The position numbers were made by a program, and so were the translations under genes. The notes under the pieces are model-generated. The model saw only the letters and a program-made list of their open reading frames with translations. It made no database searches and was not told where the DNA came from. Positions 1-7,056 of a DNA stretch of 26,007 nucleotides are shown here, piece by piece (within the stretch, counting starts at the first letter, position 1; each line of letters begins with the position of its first letter). Source of the stretch: Paracoccaceae bacterium. GTDB lineage: Bacteria; Pseudomonadota; Alphaproteobacteria; Rhodobacterales; Rhodobacteraceae. The stretch is from the NCBI GenBank assembly GCA_027030435.1, contig JALVEX010000293.1, positions 1-26,007 of the forward strand, in the 5' to 3' direction.

Positions 1-204
1 CTTTCGCAGCGGGAGCTCGGGCGCAAACAGCACCGCCACCCGCGCATTGGTTTCATCGCGCGACCACAGCACGAGCCCGGGATCCGCGTCCTTCATGCCC
101 GCGGCCATGGCCTTGGCGAGCGGGTCCGTCGCCGCCGGCACGCTCTCGCCGCGCAGAAGCGGCGGGAAGCTCGGCGGGGCCGTATCCTCGTCAAGCTCCC
201 TCAT
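1..204 (-). CDS. Biotin/lipoate A/B protein ligase family protein, N-terminal part (partial)
   Basis: The first 68 codons of a minus-strand gene run off the left edge of the window. The start ATG (204-202) overlaps the TGA stop of mrp as ATGA, so the two are translationally coupled. The visible residues include a PPSFPPLLRGESVP stretch and then VAVLFAPELPL. As I recall, alphaproteobacterial biotin/lipoate ligase-family proteins begin with this kind of PPLL...FAPEVPL segment before the ligase core. Members attach or handle biotin or lipoyl groups on carrier proteins, but the catalytic domain lies outside the window, so the activity cannot be verified. Lipoate synthesis needs Fe-S enzymes, so a place behind an Fe-S carrier makes sense, though that link is inference. 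Confidence 0.6.
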   Translation of the reverse strand, partial: MRELDEDTAPPSFPPLLRGESVPAATDPLAKAMAAGMKDADPGLVLWSRDETNARVAVLFAPELPLRK

Positions 205-1307
205 CCGATCACCCCTTCGCCGATCAGCCCGTCCGCGATCTTCCAGAAGGCCTGCGCCTCGGGGCCTTCCGGGTTCTGCAGCACCACCGGCGCGCCGCTG
301 TCGCTCGCCACGCGCACCGCGAGATCGAGCGGGATTTCCCCGAGAAAAGGCACGCCGAGCCTTTCGGCCTCAGTGCGCGCGCCGCCATGGCCGAAGGGAT
401 GGTGCACCTTGCCGCATCCATCGCAGACGAAGGCGGCCATGTTCTCGATCAGCCCCAGGATCGGCACCTCCATCCTGTTGAACATGTCAATCCCCTTGCG
501 CGCATCGATGAGGGCGATGTCCTGCGGGGTGGAAACGATGATCGCGCCGGTGAGCGGCACCTTCTGCGCCAGCGTCATCTGCACATCCCCCGTGCCCGGC
601 GGCAGATCCACCAGGAGCACGTCAAGCTGCCCCCACTGCACCTGCCCGAGCATCTGCTGGAGCGCGCCCATCAGCATCGGGCCGCGCCAGATCACCGCCT
701 CGTTCTCGCCCGTCATCAGCCCGAGCGACATCAGCGTGACCCCATGATTGCGAAGCGGCAGGATGGTGGTGCCGTCGGGGCTCGAGGGGCGGCCCGAAAC
801 GCCCAGCATCCGCGGCTGGCTCGGGCCGTAAACGTCGGCGTCAAGCACGCCCACCCGCTTGCCGCGCGCCGCCAGGGCCACGGCGAGATTGGCCGTGACC
901 GTGCTCTTGCCCACGCCCCCCTTGCCGGAGGCCACCGCGATCACATGGCGCACGCCCTCGGGCAGCGCCTTGGCCGGGGCGGCCGGCTTCTTCATGCCGA
1001 GGCCGAGATCGGGCGCCGGCCCCTTCGGCCCTTTCGCGGCGTTGGCGCGGGCTTCGCCCTCGGCTGCATGCGCCGTCAGGATCGCGGCCGCATGCGCCAC
1101 CCCGGGCACAGCCAGCACCGCTTCCTCCGCCGCCTTGCGCAGGGGCTCCATCGCGCCGGCACGCGCCGCGTCCACCTCGATCACGAAGCGCACAGTATCG
1201 CCGCTTATCTGCAGCCCCTTCACCATCCCGGCGCTGATCAGATCCTGCCCCCGGCCGGGATCGACCACCTCCGAAAGCGCCGCGCGCACATCGGCTTCGA
1301 GGCTCAT
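201..1307 (-). CDS. mrp: Mrp/ApbC family iron-sulfur cluster carrier ATPase
   Basis: This 368-residue P-loop ATPase is thought to carry and deliver [4Fe-4S] clusters to cytosolic apoproteins. Residues 1-80 form the N-terminal MIP18/DUF59-like domain. A low-complexity Ala/Pro/Lys linker follows, then the MinD/Mrp ATPase domain with a deviant Walker A motif, GKGGVGKST (about 128-136). A CDGC pair (C295, C298) matches the conserved CxxC that bridges the cluster between two subunits. The reading frame is open 93 codons further upstream, but the start at 1307 is preceded by a strong GGGGGAGG site and is the one where the DUF59 homology begins. It overlaps DUF6494 upstream and the ligase downstream by four bases each, giving a three-gene translationally coupled operon. 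Confidence 0.95.
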   Translation of the reverse strand: MSLEADVRAALSEVVDPGRGQDLISAGMVKGLQISGDTVRFVIEVDAARAGAMEPLRKAAEEAVLAVPGVAHAAAILTAHAAEGEARANAAKGPKGPAPDLGLGMKKPAAPAKALPEGVRHVIAVASGKGGVGKSTVTANLAVALAARGKRVGVLDADVYGPSQPRMLGVSGRPSSPDGTTILPLRNHGVTLMSLGLMTGENEAVIWRGPMLMGALQQMLGQVQWGQLDVLLVDLPPGTGDVQMTLAQKVPLTGAIIVSTPQDIALIDARKGIDMFNRMEVPILGLIENMAAFVCDGCGKVHHPFGHGGARTEAERLGVPFLGEIPLDLAVRVASDSGAPVVLQNPEGPEAQAFWKIADGLIGEGVIG

Positions 1308-1516
1308 GCCTCCCCCTCGGTGCGGATCTCGCCTTCCACCACATGGGAAAGGCCCAGTGGGGCGATCTCGAGCGTGACCTTCACCGGTAAGGCCCCCTCC
1401 GCAAGCCGCCCTTCGGCATGCGCCGCGCGCACCGCCTCCTCGATCTTCTGCTGCGATGTCACACCGACCTTCTTGAGAAACTTGCGCATCGAAAGATTGA
1501 AGGTTTCGTCGTCCAT
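1304..1516 (-). CDS. DUF6494 family small protein
   Basis: A 70-residue soluble acidic protein that starts MDDETFNLSMRKFLKKVGV and matches what I know of the DUF6494 family. No function is established that I can name. The N-terminal half reads as helical (FLKKVGVTSQQKIEEAVRAA). The C-terminal half (LPVKVTLEIAPLGLSHVVEGEI) alternates in a way that suggests beta strands. It has no Cys, signal peptide or membrane helix. Its stop overlaps the mrp start (ATGA), so it is the first gene of the mrp operon and probably works with or is controlled together with Mrp. That functional link is inference from position. Confidence 0.85.
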   Translation of the reverse strand: MDDETFNLSMRKFLKKVGVTSQQKIEEAVRAAHAEGRLAEGALPVKVTLEIAPLGLSHVVEGEIRTEGEA

Positions 1517-1617
1517 CTCTTCCCCCTGTGATGACCCTGCTTTTGTGTAGCCGCGTGCGGCAGGATGCTGGACAATCGCCTCTCACGCGCTACCCTGACA
1601 GATGGGAGGAAGGCCAC

Positions 1618-2409
1618 ATGCATGTCAAGCGATCACCGCTCATCTCCATGGCTGTATTCGCCATGATCGCCTTGTTCCTGCCGTTCACCCGCCCCGCCGG
1701 TGCCGAATCGCCCGATCTCACCCTCGCCGCGCCGCCCGAACTTGCCGAAACGGGCCTCCCGAAGCACCTCTTCCCCCGTTTCCGTTTCAAGAGCCGGATC
1801 CGCCTTGCTCTCGCAAAGCCGGGGGAGACGGCGGATATGGCGCTCGCCCCGGAGCCGCCGGGCGTGCCGGTCTTTACCGAACGCGCAACGGGCCGCACCT
1901 GGTATCTGCGCCTTCCGCCCGAAGGCGCGCCTGTCCGCGACAAGGCCGAGGCCTTCCTCGCCTGGCTGCAAAGCAAGCCCGGGCGCGCCGCCATCGCCGC
2001 CTTCCCTCCGGGAAGCAAACCGCTGTTCGCGCCGGCAAAAGCGGTGGCGGCGGTCGAGAAGGCACCGGAATTCAAGGGCGATCCCCTGCGCGGCCACGAG
2101 ATCGCCCGCCGCCACTGCATGCGCTGCCATGTGGTTGACAGAGAAAGCCCATATGCCGGGATCGGCTCCACCCCCTCCTTTGCCGCCATGCGCAGCTTTC
2201 CCGACTGGCAGGATACCTTCGCCGCCTTCTGGGCCGCCAACCCGCACCGGGCGGTGGTGACGGTGGAAGACATGAGCGAAGAAAAGGATCCCGAGCGCCC
2301 CCTGCATGTTGCGCCGGTTCTGCTGACGCAGAAGGATCTCGATGATCTCATGGCCTATGTGGCCACGATCAAGCCGAAGGATCTCGGAAAGCCGATAGAA
2401 TTCCGATAA
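1618..2409 (+). CDS. Secreted monoheme cytochrome c
   Basis: A 263-residue exported c-type cytochrome. The frame is open from 1528, but the start at 1618 is preceded by GGGAGGA at proper spacing and places a clean signal peptide at the N-terminus (basic MHVKRS, hydrophobic MAVFAMIALFLPF, likely cleavage after PAGA). One CMRCH heme-binding motif is at residues 167-171. The first 140 mature residues have no heme motif and form an unrecognised N-terminal domain with FRFKSRIRL and a TGRTWYLRLP segment. A helix-like LTQKDLDDLMAYVATIKP near the end is typical of the C-terminal helix of class I cytochromes c. The methionine sixth ligand is not obvious. It is a periplasmic electron carrier whose partner is unknown. 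It faces away from the mrp operon. Confidence 0.85.
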   Translation: MHVKRSPLISMAVFAMIALFLPFTRPAGAESPDLTLAAPPELAETGLPKHLFPRFRFKSRIRLALAKPGETADMALAPEPPGVPVFTERATGRTWYLRLPPEGAPVRDKAEAFLAWLQSKPGRAAIAAFPPGSKPLFAPAKAVAAVEKAPEFKGDPLRGHEIARRHCMRCHVVDRESPYAGIGSTPSFAAMRSFPDWQDTFAAFWAANPHRAVVTVEDMSEEKDPERPLHVAPVLLTQKDLDDLMAYVATIKPKDLGKPIEFR

Positions 2410-2479
2410 GGGCTGCGCCGCTCTCAAGATGGCCGGAAGGTGCGCCCGCGCTTCTCATCACTGGTCCGCAAATATCCCC

Positions 2480-2502
2480 GCCGGAGGCATGAAATCTCCG
2501 GC
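2480..2502. terminator. Candidate hairpin between convergent genes
   Basis: A perfect 7-bp stem, GCCGGAG (2480-2486) with CTCCGGC (2496-2502), encloses a 9-base loop. It sits in the gap between the convergent cytochrome c and [4Fe-4S] protein genes, where a bidirectional terminator is expected. No T-run follows on either side, so it may act as a weak or Rho-assisted terminator. Confidence 0.35.
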
Positions 2503-2519
2503 ACGGCGGATGCCGGGGC

Positions 2520-4514
2520 CTACCCCTCCTCCCGCTCGGCGCGTTCCGCCAGATCGTCATCCGTGGTGCGCGTGCGGGGGCGCTCGCCCATGCGGAAGGG
2601 GGAATCCTCGGCGTGATACTGGGCCCGGACCCGGCAATCGTCGCACATCTGCACGAGCCGCAGCCGGCTTTCCTCGCGAAACATCCAGTGTTTGCCCCCC
2701 AGCGCCTCGGCGATGCGTTCGATGGTGGAGCGGACACCGAATTCCCTGCCGCATTCGATGCAGGCGAAAGGCTCTTCCTCATGCAGCACGCGGGGCGAAA
2801 GCGCGGCCGATGAAAGATCAAGGCGCGGCGTGAGGGTGATCGCGTTTTCCGGGCAGGTATTGGCGCAGATCCCGCATTGCAGGCAGGCGGCCTCGGTGAA
2901 ATTGACCTGCGGCTTGTCGGGGTTGTCGCCAAGAGCCGCCGCGGGGCAGAGCGAAACGCAGGCGAGGCAGAGCGTGCAGGCCCCGGTATCGATCTCTACC
3001 GCACCATAGGGGGCGTCGGCCGGGAGGGGAAGAGGGCTGTCCGTTACACCGCGAAGCGCGGTGGCGGCGCTGCGCACCACCTCGCGCCGCCCGCCCATGG
3101 GCAGGATCGGATTTGCAACCGCCTTCGCTTCCTGCGGTGCGCGCAGGACCTCCTCGAGCTGATCGGGCTCGGTGGGCGAAATCAGCGTTACCGCCTCGCT
3201 CCCTGCAATCGCCAGCGCAAGTTCGTGCTGGGGGGCGAGGGCTGACATATCGGTGTGCGGGGTTGTCAGCAGGAACACATGCGAAAACCCGCAGCCAAGC
3301 GCGGCAAGCATCTCGGCGTGGCCGAAGCCCTCCACCTCGTTTACCCGGAGCGGGATCACATCCGGCGGCAGGCCGCGCCCGTAGCGGGCCGAGAGGCGGA
3401 TCATTTCCGCGCCTGTTTCGCCGTCATGCACCAGCAGGCGCGGGGCGCCGCCGCCCGCATCGCGGTATGTGCGTGCCAGCGTCGTCAGCCTGCGGAAGAG
3501 AAAATCCACCGGCGGATCGGCATAAGATGCCGCCCCTGACGGGCAGGCGGCCGCGCATCCTCCGCAGCCAGCGCAGATCCCGGGATCTATGCTGACGGCA
3601 TCGCCATCGGGCGAAATCGCACCGGTGGGGCAGACATCGAGGCAGCGGCTGCACCCGGCCTGCCCGGCGCGCGAATGGGCGCAGATCAGGGCATCGAAGC
3701 TGATGTAGAGGGGTTTTTCGAAGCTGCCCTTCATCCCCGCCGCTTTCTGGGTGGCGCGGGCCACGGCAACCGGATCGCGGGGATCGGCGCGCAGATAGCC
3801 GTCGCGCTTGTGGGGGGCGGGGAAGAGGGGGCGATCGCCCGTCAGATCGAGGATGATGTCGCATTCGGAAACGGCGCCGTCGCGCGGGGGCTGAAAGCGG
3901 GGCGCGCCGCGGCCCGCGGGATCGAGCGGCGCATAGCCATCAAGGCGGACGGTGAAATTGCCGAGGCTGCCGGTGGCCTTGCGCAGCCGGCCGAGGGCGA
4001 GATCATAGCCTGCGGGCGGCTCGAGGGGGGCCTCGTCTGCGCTGGCGATGACGCATGTCACGGCCAGTTCCTGCGAAAGGCTCCGAGCGGCATCGATCGC
4101 CGCTTCGCCCCTGCCGATCACGAGGCAGGTGCCGGGGGATGTGATGTCGAACATCTGGGAAAGCGGCGAATCAAGCGCGGACTCCGCCATAAGCGCGGCC
4201 TGTTTTGCCCCCGCGCCGCCCTCTTCGCACCAGCCGGCGCGATCGCGGATATCGGCTGTGACGAGATCCGCGGCGCGGCCTGTTTCCTCGGCAATCTCGC
4301 CGGCGAGGCTTTCGAAACGCTCCGCTTCCTGCCCGCAGGCAATGAGCACCGTGCCCTCGCCCGCAAGCGCCCTTGCGGCCACATCGAGATCGCGCGTGCA
4401 GGCCATTGTGCAGCGTTTCACCTGGCTGGCGGCGCAGGCCTTCCCCAGAAGATCGGCATCAGGCTCCATCGTGCCCGCGCAATCGCAGACGATCAGTGTT
4501 GATATTTTCGGCAT
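2520..4514 (-). CDS. Multi-[4Fe-4S] cluster protein of the formate dehydrogenase locus
   Basis: A 664-residue cytoplasmic-looking protein with no signal peptide. Residues 1-150 include CDCAGTMEPD and an RCTMACTRDLD segment, resembling the start of Fe-S oxidoreductases with a nucleotide-like fold. Ferredoxin motifs follow in two pairs: C288/C291/C295 and C314/C317/C320/C324, then C513/C516/C519/C523 and C544/C547/C550/C554. A further CxxC pair is at 585-588 and another at 624-627, a likely metal-binding knuckle near the C-terminus. Genes of this type often sit beside DUF3305, DUF3306, TorD-like chaperone and FdhA genes in proteobacteria, as here. The role is not established. Passing electrons during formate dehydrogenase maturation or to a cytoplasmic acceptor is possible. 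It is transcribed divergently from the fdh operon. Confidence 0.85.
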   Translation of the reverse strand: MPKISTLIVCDCAGTMEPDADLLGKACAASQVKRCTMACTRDLDVAARALAGEGTVLIACGQEAERFESLAGEIAEETGRAADLVTADIRDRAGWCEEGGAGAKQAALMAESALDSPLSQMFDITSPGTCLVIGRGEAAIDAARSLSQELAVTCVIASADEAPLEPPAGYDLALGRLRKATGSLGNFTVRLDGYAPLDPAGRGAPRFQPPRDGAVSECDIILDLTGDRPLFPAPHKRDGYLRADPRDPVAVARATQKAAGMKGSFEKPLYISFDALICAHSRAGQAGCSRCLDVCPTGAISPDGDAVSIDPGICAGCGGCAAACPSGAASYADPPVDFLFRRLTTLARTYRDAGGGAPRLLVHDGETGAEMIRLSARYGRGLPPDVIPLRVNEVEGFGHAEMLAALGCGFSHVFLLTTPHTDMSALAPQHELALAIAGSEAVTLISPTEPDQLEEVLRAPQEAKAVANPILPMGGRREVVRSAATALRGVTDSPLPLPADAPYGAVEIDTGACTLCLACVSLCPAAALGDNPDKPQVNFTEAACLQCGICANTCPENAITLTPRLDLSSAALSPRVLHEEEPFACIECGREFGVRSTIERIAEALGGKHWMFREESRLRLVQMCDDCRVRAQYHAEDSPFRMGERPRTRTTDDDLAERAEREEG

Positions 4515-4540
4515 GTGTTCCCCGTTGTCTCAGGCCCCGT

Positions 4541-4570
4541 ATAAAACGCGCCGTGTGCTGGGGTTGTCAA
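4541..4570 (-). promoter_or_regulatory. Candidate sigma-70 promoter for the [4Fe-4S] protein gene
   Basis: On the minus strand a perfect TTGACA -35 box (4570-4565) is followed after 18 bases by TTTTAT (4546-4541) as a -10-like box, ending 26 bases before the start codon at 4514. The -35 box overlaps the odd palindrome GTTGTCAAC, which could be an operator. No experimental support. Confidence 0.4.
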
Positions 4571-4597
4571 CTCAACTTTATTTTGAGGATCAGGGTT

Positions 4598-4626
4598 TTG
4601 ACAGCGCGCTCCCCCGGCCCTAAGCT
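4598..4626 (+). promoter_or_regulatory. Candidate sigma-70 promoter for DUF3305-DUF3306
   Basis: A perfect TTGACA (4598-4603) lies 17 bases before TAAGCT (4621-4626), which is a weak -10. The start codon of the DUF3305 gene is 20 bases further on, with GAGGGGAG in between. Together with the divergent promoter nearby it makes a compact two-way regulatory region of about 130 bases. Confidence 0.4.
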
Positions 4627-4646
4627 GATCGAGGGGAGAGAGCAGC

Positions 4647-5267
4647 ATGGCCGGATCAGACAACATGACCGATACCGAAATCAAGGGCGGCGAGGTGCTC
4701 GAGCTGTTTGCCGGGCGCGAGTTGGAGATGCCGCTCGGCATCGTGCTTCAGCGCCGCCCCGGGCTCACGCGCTGGCAGAAATGGATCTGGGAGGCGGTTG
4801 CCGTGCTGCCGGGGGCGGGCCCGGCCGAATGGAAGGAAATGCGCCGGGAAGGCGATGTGGTGGAATATCACGCCGCCACGCTTCTCCTGCACCTTCACCG
4901 TGCCGAGATCGAGGGCTACAGGGTATCGCTCGCGATGGATCCGCCCTCGGTTTTCGTCATCCTCGATGAGCCGGGCGAGGACGGGCGGCCCATCGTGCAT
5001 GAGGTTACGGCCTCTGCCTTCGATGCTCAGGATTACGCCGATGCCGACGATCAGGAGGTGGCCCCTGTGCCCATGCCTGCGGGGCTGATCGCCATCGTGC
5101 AGGGCTTTGTCGATGCCCACATGAAGGAGGAGCGCTTCCGCAAGCGTCAGCGCGACAAGTTCAGGGTCGATCGCAAGCAGGATGGTATCGGCGATGCGAG
5201 AGTGCGCCAGGCGGCGGATGTCTATCGCGCGCCGGGCACATTCAAGCCGGGGAAGAAGGATGCGTGA
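4647..5267 (+). CDS. DUF3305 domain-containing protein (formate dehydrogenase locus)
   Basis: A 206-residue soluble protein. Residues about 24-140 match the DUF3305 pattern: MPLGIVLQRRPGLTRWQKW, then WEAVAVLPGAGP, and a HAATLLLHLHRAEIEGYRV segment. The C-terminus is strongly basic (KEERFRKRQRDKFRVDRKQ). Function is unknown. The family is known mainly from its steady place beside DUF3306, a TorD-like chaperone and molybdenum/tungsten formate dehydrogenase genes, so a role in assembly of the enzyme is likely. The start at 4647 has GGGGAGAG upstream; a second ATG six codons later lacks a good site. It overlaps the DUF3306 gene by eight bases. Confidence 0.85.
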   Translation: MAGSDNMTDTEIKGGEVLELFAGRELEMPLGIVLQRRPGLTRWQKWIWEAVAVLPGAGPAEWKEMRREGDVVEYHAATLLLHLHRAEIEGYRVSLAMDPPSVFVILDEPGEDGRPIVHEVTASAFDAQDYADADDQEVAPVPMPAGLIAIVQGFVDAHMKEERFRKRQRDKFRVDRKQDGIGDARVRQAADVYRAPGTFKPGKKDA

Positions 5268-5958
5268 TCCGGAGGGCGGCAGCTTTCTCGGGCGCTGGGC
5301 CGCGCGAAAGGCGCGGGCGCGCGAGGCGGAGCAGGAAATCGACAGGCCGCAGGCGCGGGAAATGCCCGCGAAGGCCGATCCGTCAGGCGGGGAATCGCCT
5401 GCCGCCGGGCCCGGGCCCGAGGCGGAAAGCGAGGAAGAGCTTCTCGCCCGCCTTGGCCTGCCGGCCCCCGAAGCGCTCCGGCCGGGCGATGATTTCACCG
5501 CCTTCATGAAGGCCGCGATACCCGAGGCGATTCGCCGCCGGGCGCTGCGCCGCCTCTGGGCCATCAATCCCGATCTCGCCAATCTCGATGGCCTGATCGA
5601 TTACGGCGAGGATTTCACCGATGGCGCGAATGTTGTCAAGGGATTGACGACGGCCTGGGAAGCGGGCAAGGGCTATGCCAGCGCGGCGCTTTCGGATGAA
5701 GGGAATTCGGGTGAAGAAATAGAGCAGCAGGGAAGCGCGGGCGATGCTGAGAGCGCCACGCCAGCGAATGCCATGGAGACGGGCGGCGAACCTGCCGATG
5801 GCCTGGCCGAAGAAGAGCCTCCTGCGCTAACCCCCCTTCCGCCCGCTCCACCTGAAAAATCAGACGGGGAGAGCCGCCCTGAGGGTATTCCCGATCAAGA
5901 TCAGGATCTTGCGGCAGCGCCCCGGCGCATGCGATTTCGTTTCGGGGAAGAAGCCTGA
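5260..5958 (+). CDS. DUF3306 domain-containing protein (formate dehydrogenase locus)
   Basis: A 232-residue protein that starts MRDPEGGSFLGRWAARKARA, the SFLxRWxxRK opening typical of DUF3306. The conserved core follows (DDFTAFMKAAIPEAIRRRALRRLW, then INPDLANLDGLIDYGEDFTD). The last 90 residues are acidic, Pro/Glu-rich and probably disordered, ending in an RRMRFRFGEE segment. The frame is open upstream to 5182, but the start at 5260 is chosen because homology begins there and GAAGAAGG precedes it, eight bases inside the DUF3305 gene. Function is unknown and is inferred, by position only, to be in formate dehydrogenase biogenesis. Confidence 0.85.
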   Translation: MRDPEGGSFLGRWAARKARAREAEQEIDRPQAREMPAKADPSGGESPAAGPGPEAESEEELLARLGLPAPEALRPGDDFTAFMKAAIPEAIRRRALRRLWAINPDLANLDGLIDYGEDFTDGANVVKGLTTAWEAGKGYASAALSDEGNSGEEIEQQGSAGDAESATPANAMETGGEPADGLAEEEPPALTPLPPAPPEKSDGESRPEGIPDQDQDLAAAPRRMRFRFGEEA

Positions 5959-6052
5959 CGATTCGCGGGCCTGCGGGCACCCCGGGAAGTTTGGCACATT
6001 TTGTCGCAGATTTTACTTGGCTTGAGCGACGACTCCGATTAGCTTTCGCCTC
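5959..6052 (+). promoter_or_regulatory. Upstream region of torD with TTTTGTCGCA motif
   Basis: This 94-base gap separates DUF3306 from the TorD-like gene and is AT-richer than its surroundings between 5990 and 6020. It contains TTTTGTCGCA at 5999-6008. The same 10-mer occurs at 16839-16848, upstream of the tungstate transporter genes, and it may be an operator shared by the two systems. A TTGGCA box at 5992-5997 could be a -35 element but no convincing -10 follows. I see no strong ribosome-binding site before the ATG at 6053. Confidence 0.35.
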
Positions 6053-6691
6053 ATGAGGAACACAAATCCCGAAATTGATGAAGCGGTGGCACCTGTCGTG
6101 GCAACCGCACCTGCCTTGCCGGAAGAAGAGGTGATGCGCGCGGATCTCTACGATCTGCTCGCGGCTTTTCTCGCCCGCCCGCCCTCGGTCGAGCTTCTGG
6201 CCGGCGTAGCCCGTCTCGAAGGCGATGAAACGCCACTCGGCGAGGCCGTCAACATGCTGGCGCGGCTGGCCGAAGGCACAAGCGAGAAGGCAGCCGAGCG
6301 GGAATTCAACGCCATGTTCATCGGGCTCGGGCGCGGTGAGGTGCTGCCCTATGGCAGCTATTACATGACGGGTTTTCTCAACGAGCAGCCCCTCGCGCGC
6401 CTGCGGGCCGACATGGCCCGCCTGCGCATCACCCGGGCGGAGGATGTGAAGGAGCCAGAGGATGGCCTGGCCTCGCTGTGCGAGATGATGGCGGGCATGA
6501 TCCGCGGGCGCTTCGGCGAGGTGGTGGCGCTCGAGCGGCAGAAGGAATTCTTCAACACCCATATCGCCCCCTGGGCCGCGCATTGCTTCAGCGACATGGA
6601 GAATGCCGAAGCGGCCGTGCTCTATGCCGGGGTGGGGCGCGTGGGGCGCGAATTCATGGAGATCGAAGCGGAAACCATGCGCATGATCTGA
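6053..6691 (+). CDS. TorD/DmsD-family molecular chaperone for formate dehydrogenase
   Basis: A 212-residue all-helical protein of the TorD/DmsD/NarJ type. These chaperones bind the Tat signal or folded apoenzyme and hold it back until the molybdenum or tungsten cofactor is inserted. Recognisable segments are RADLYDLLAAFLARPP (about 29-44), the EFNAMFIGLGRGEVLPYGSYY motif region (about 84-104), typical of the family, and EKEFFNTHIAPW-like helix content near 162-175 (KEFFNTHIAPWAAHCF). The start is uncertain: no Shine-Dalgarno sequence precedes 6053, and a second ATG at 6134 starts just before the conserved region behind GAAGAAGAGG. It most likely serves FdhA, which lies two genes downstream and has a Tat signal. 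Confidence 0.85.
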   Translation: MRNTNPEIDEAVAPVVATAPALPEEEVMRADLYDLLAAFLARPPSVELLAGVARLEGDETPLGEAVNMLARLAEGTSEKAAEREFNAMFIGLGRGEVLPYGSYYMTGFLNEQPLARLRADMARLRITRAEDVKEPEDGLASLCEMMAGMIRGRFGEVVALERQKEFFNTHIAPWAAHCFSDMENAEAAVLYAGVGRVGREFMEIEAETMRMI

Positions 6692-6758
6692 AGCCGGAAT
6701 GCCGGGCTTCGGGAAAGAACGACGAACGGAAGCGACGAAGATGAAAGGGAGGAAGGAG

Positions 6759-6947
6759 ATGAAGGAAAAGGATAGTGCGGCCACCAGCCGCCGCGATTTC
6801 CTCAAACTGGCGACGACGGGCGCTCCCGCCGTTGCCGTCGCCCTTGCGGCGGGCAGCGAGGCTGCCGAGGCCGAGGAAGCGCCCACGGCGCTTGGCCTGC
6901 GCAAGACGGCACATGTGAAAGCGTATCTCGAAGCCGCGCGTTTCTGA
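6759..6947 (+). CDS. Small Tat-signal protein of the formate dehydrogenase region
   Basis: A 62-residue protein that is almost entirely a twin-arginine signal: SRRDFLKLATTGAPAVAVAL then an Ala/Glu-rich stretch and a short tail ending VKAYLEAARF. Proteins like this are known as formate dehydrogenase region Tat targets and are found just before fdhA in many proteobacteria; their role is not established. The start at 6759 has GGAGG six bases away. The frame also opens at 6741 and 6699, without better sites. It is 67 bases after torD and 109 bases before fdhA. Confidence 0.8.
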   Translation: MKEKDSAATSRRDFLKLATTGAPAVAVALAAGSEAAEAEEAPTALGLRKTAHVKAYLEAARF

Positions 6948-7056
6948 GCGGATTTTCCTGCCGGCAGAGCGGGCGAGGGTTGCGTATGGCCCCGAGCCCC
7001 GTCTGAACGGCTGCAAGTAGAACCGGGAGCGTTGGCTCCCTTTGGGAGGGCATCAA

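Noticed and set aside
387..1550. 387-codon plus-strand frame opposite mrp
   Set aside because: Composition is His/Arg/Gln-rich antisense of mrp and shows no domain or ribosome site.
5991..6008. Sigma-54 promoter (TTGGCAC...TCGCA) before torD
   Set aside because: The -24 GG and -12 GC are separated by 11 bases instead of the required 10, and the -12 element lacks TTGC.
5959..6052. Molybdate/tungstate riboswitch (moco or tuco element) before torD
   Set aside because: The gap is only 94 bases and I cannot find the paired helices such an element needs.
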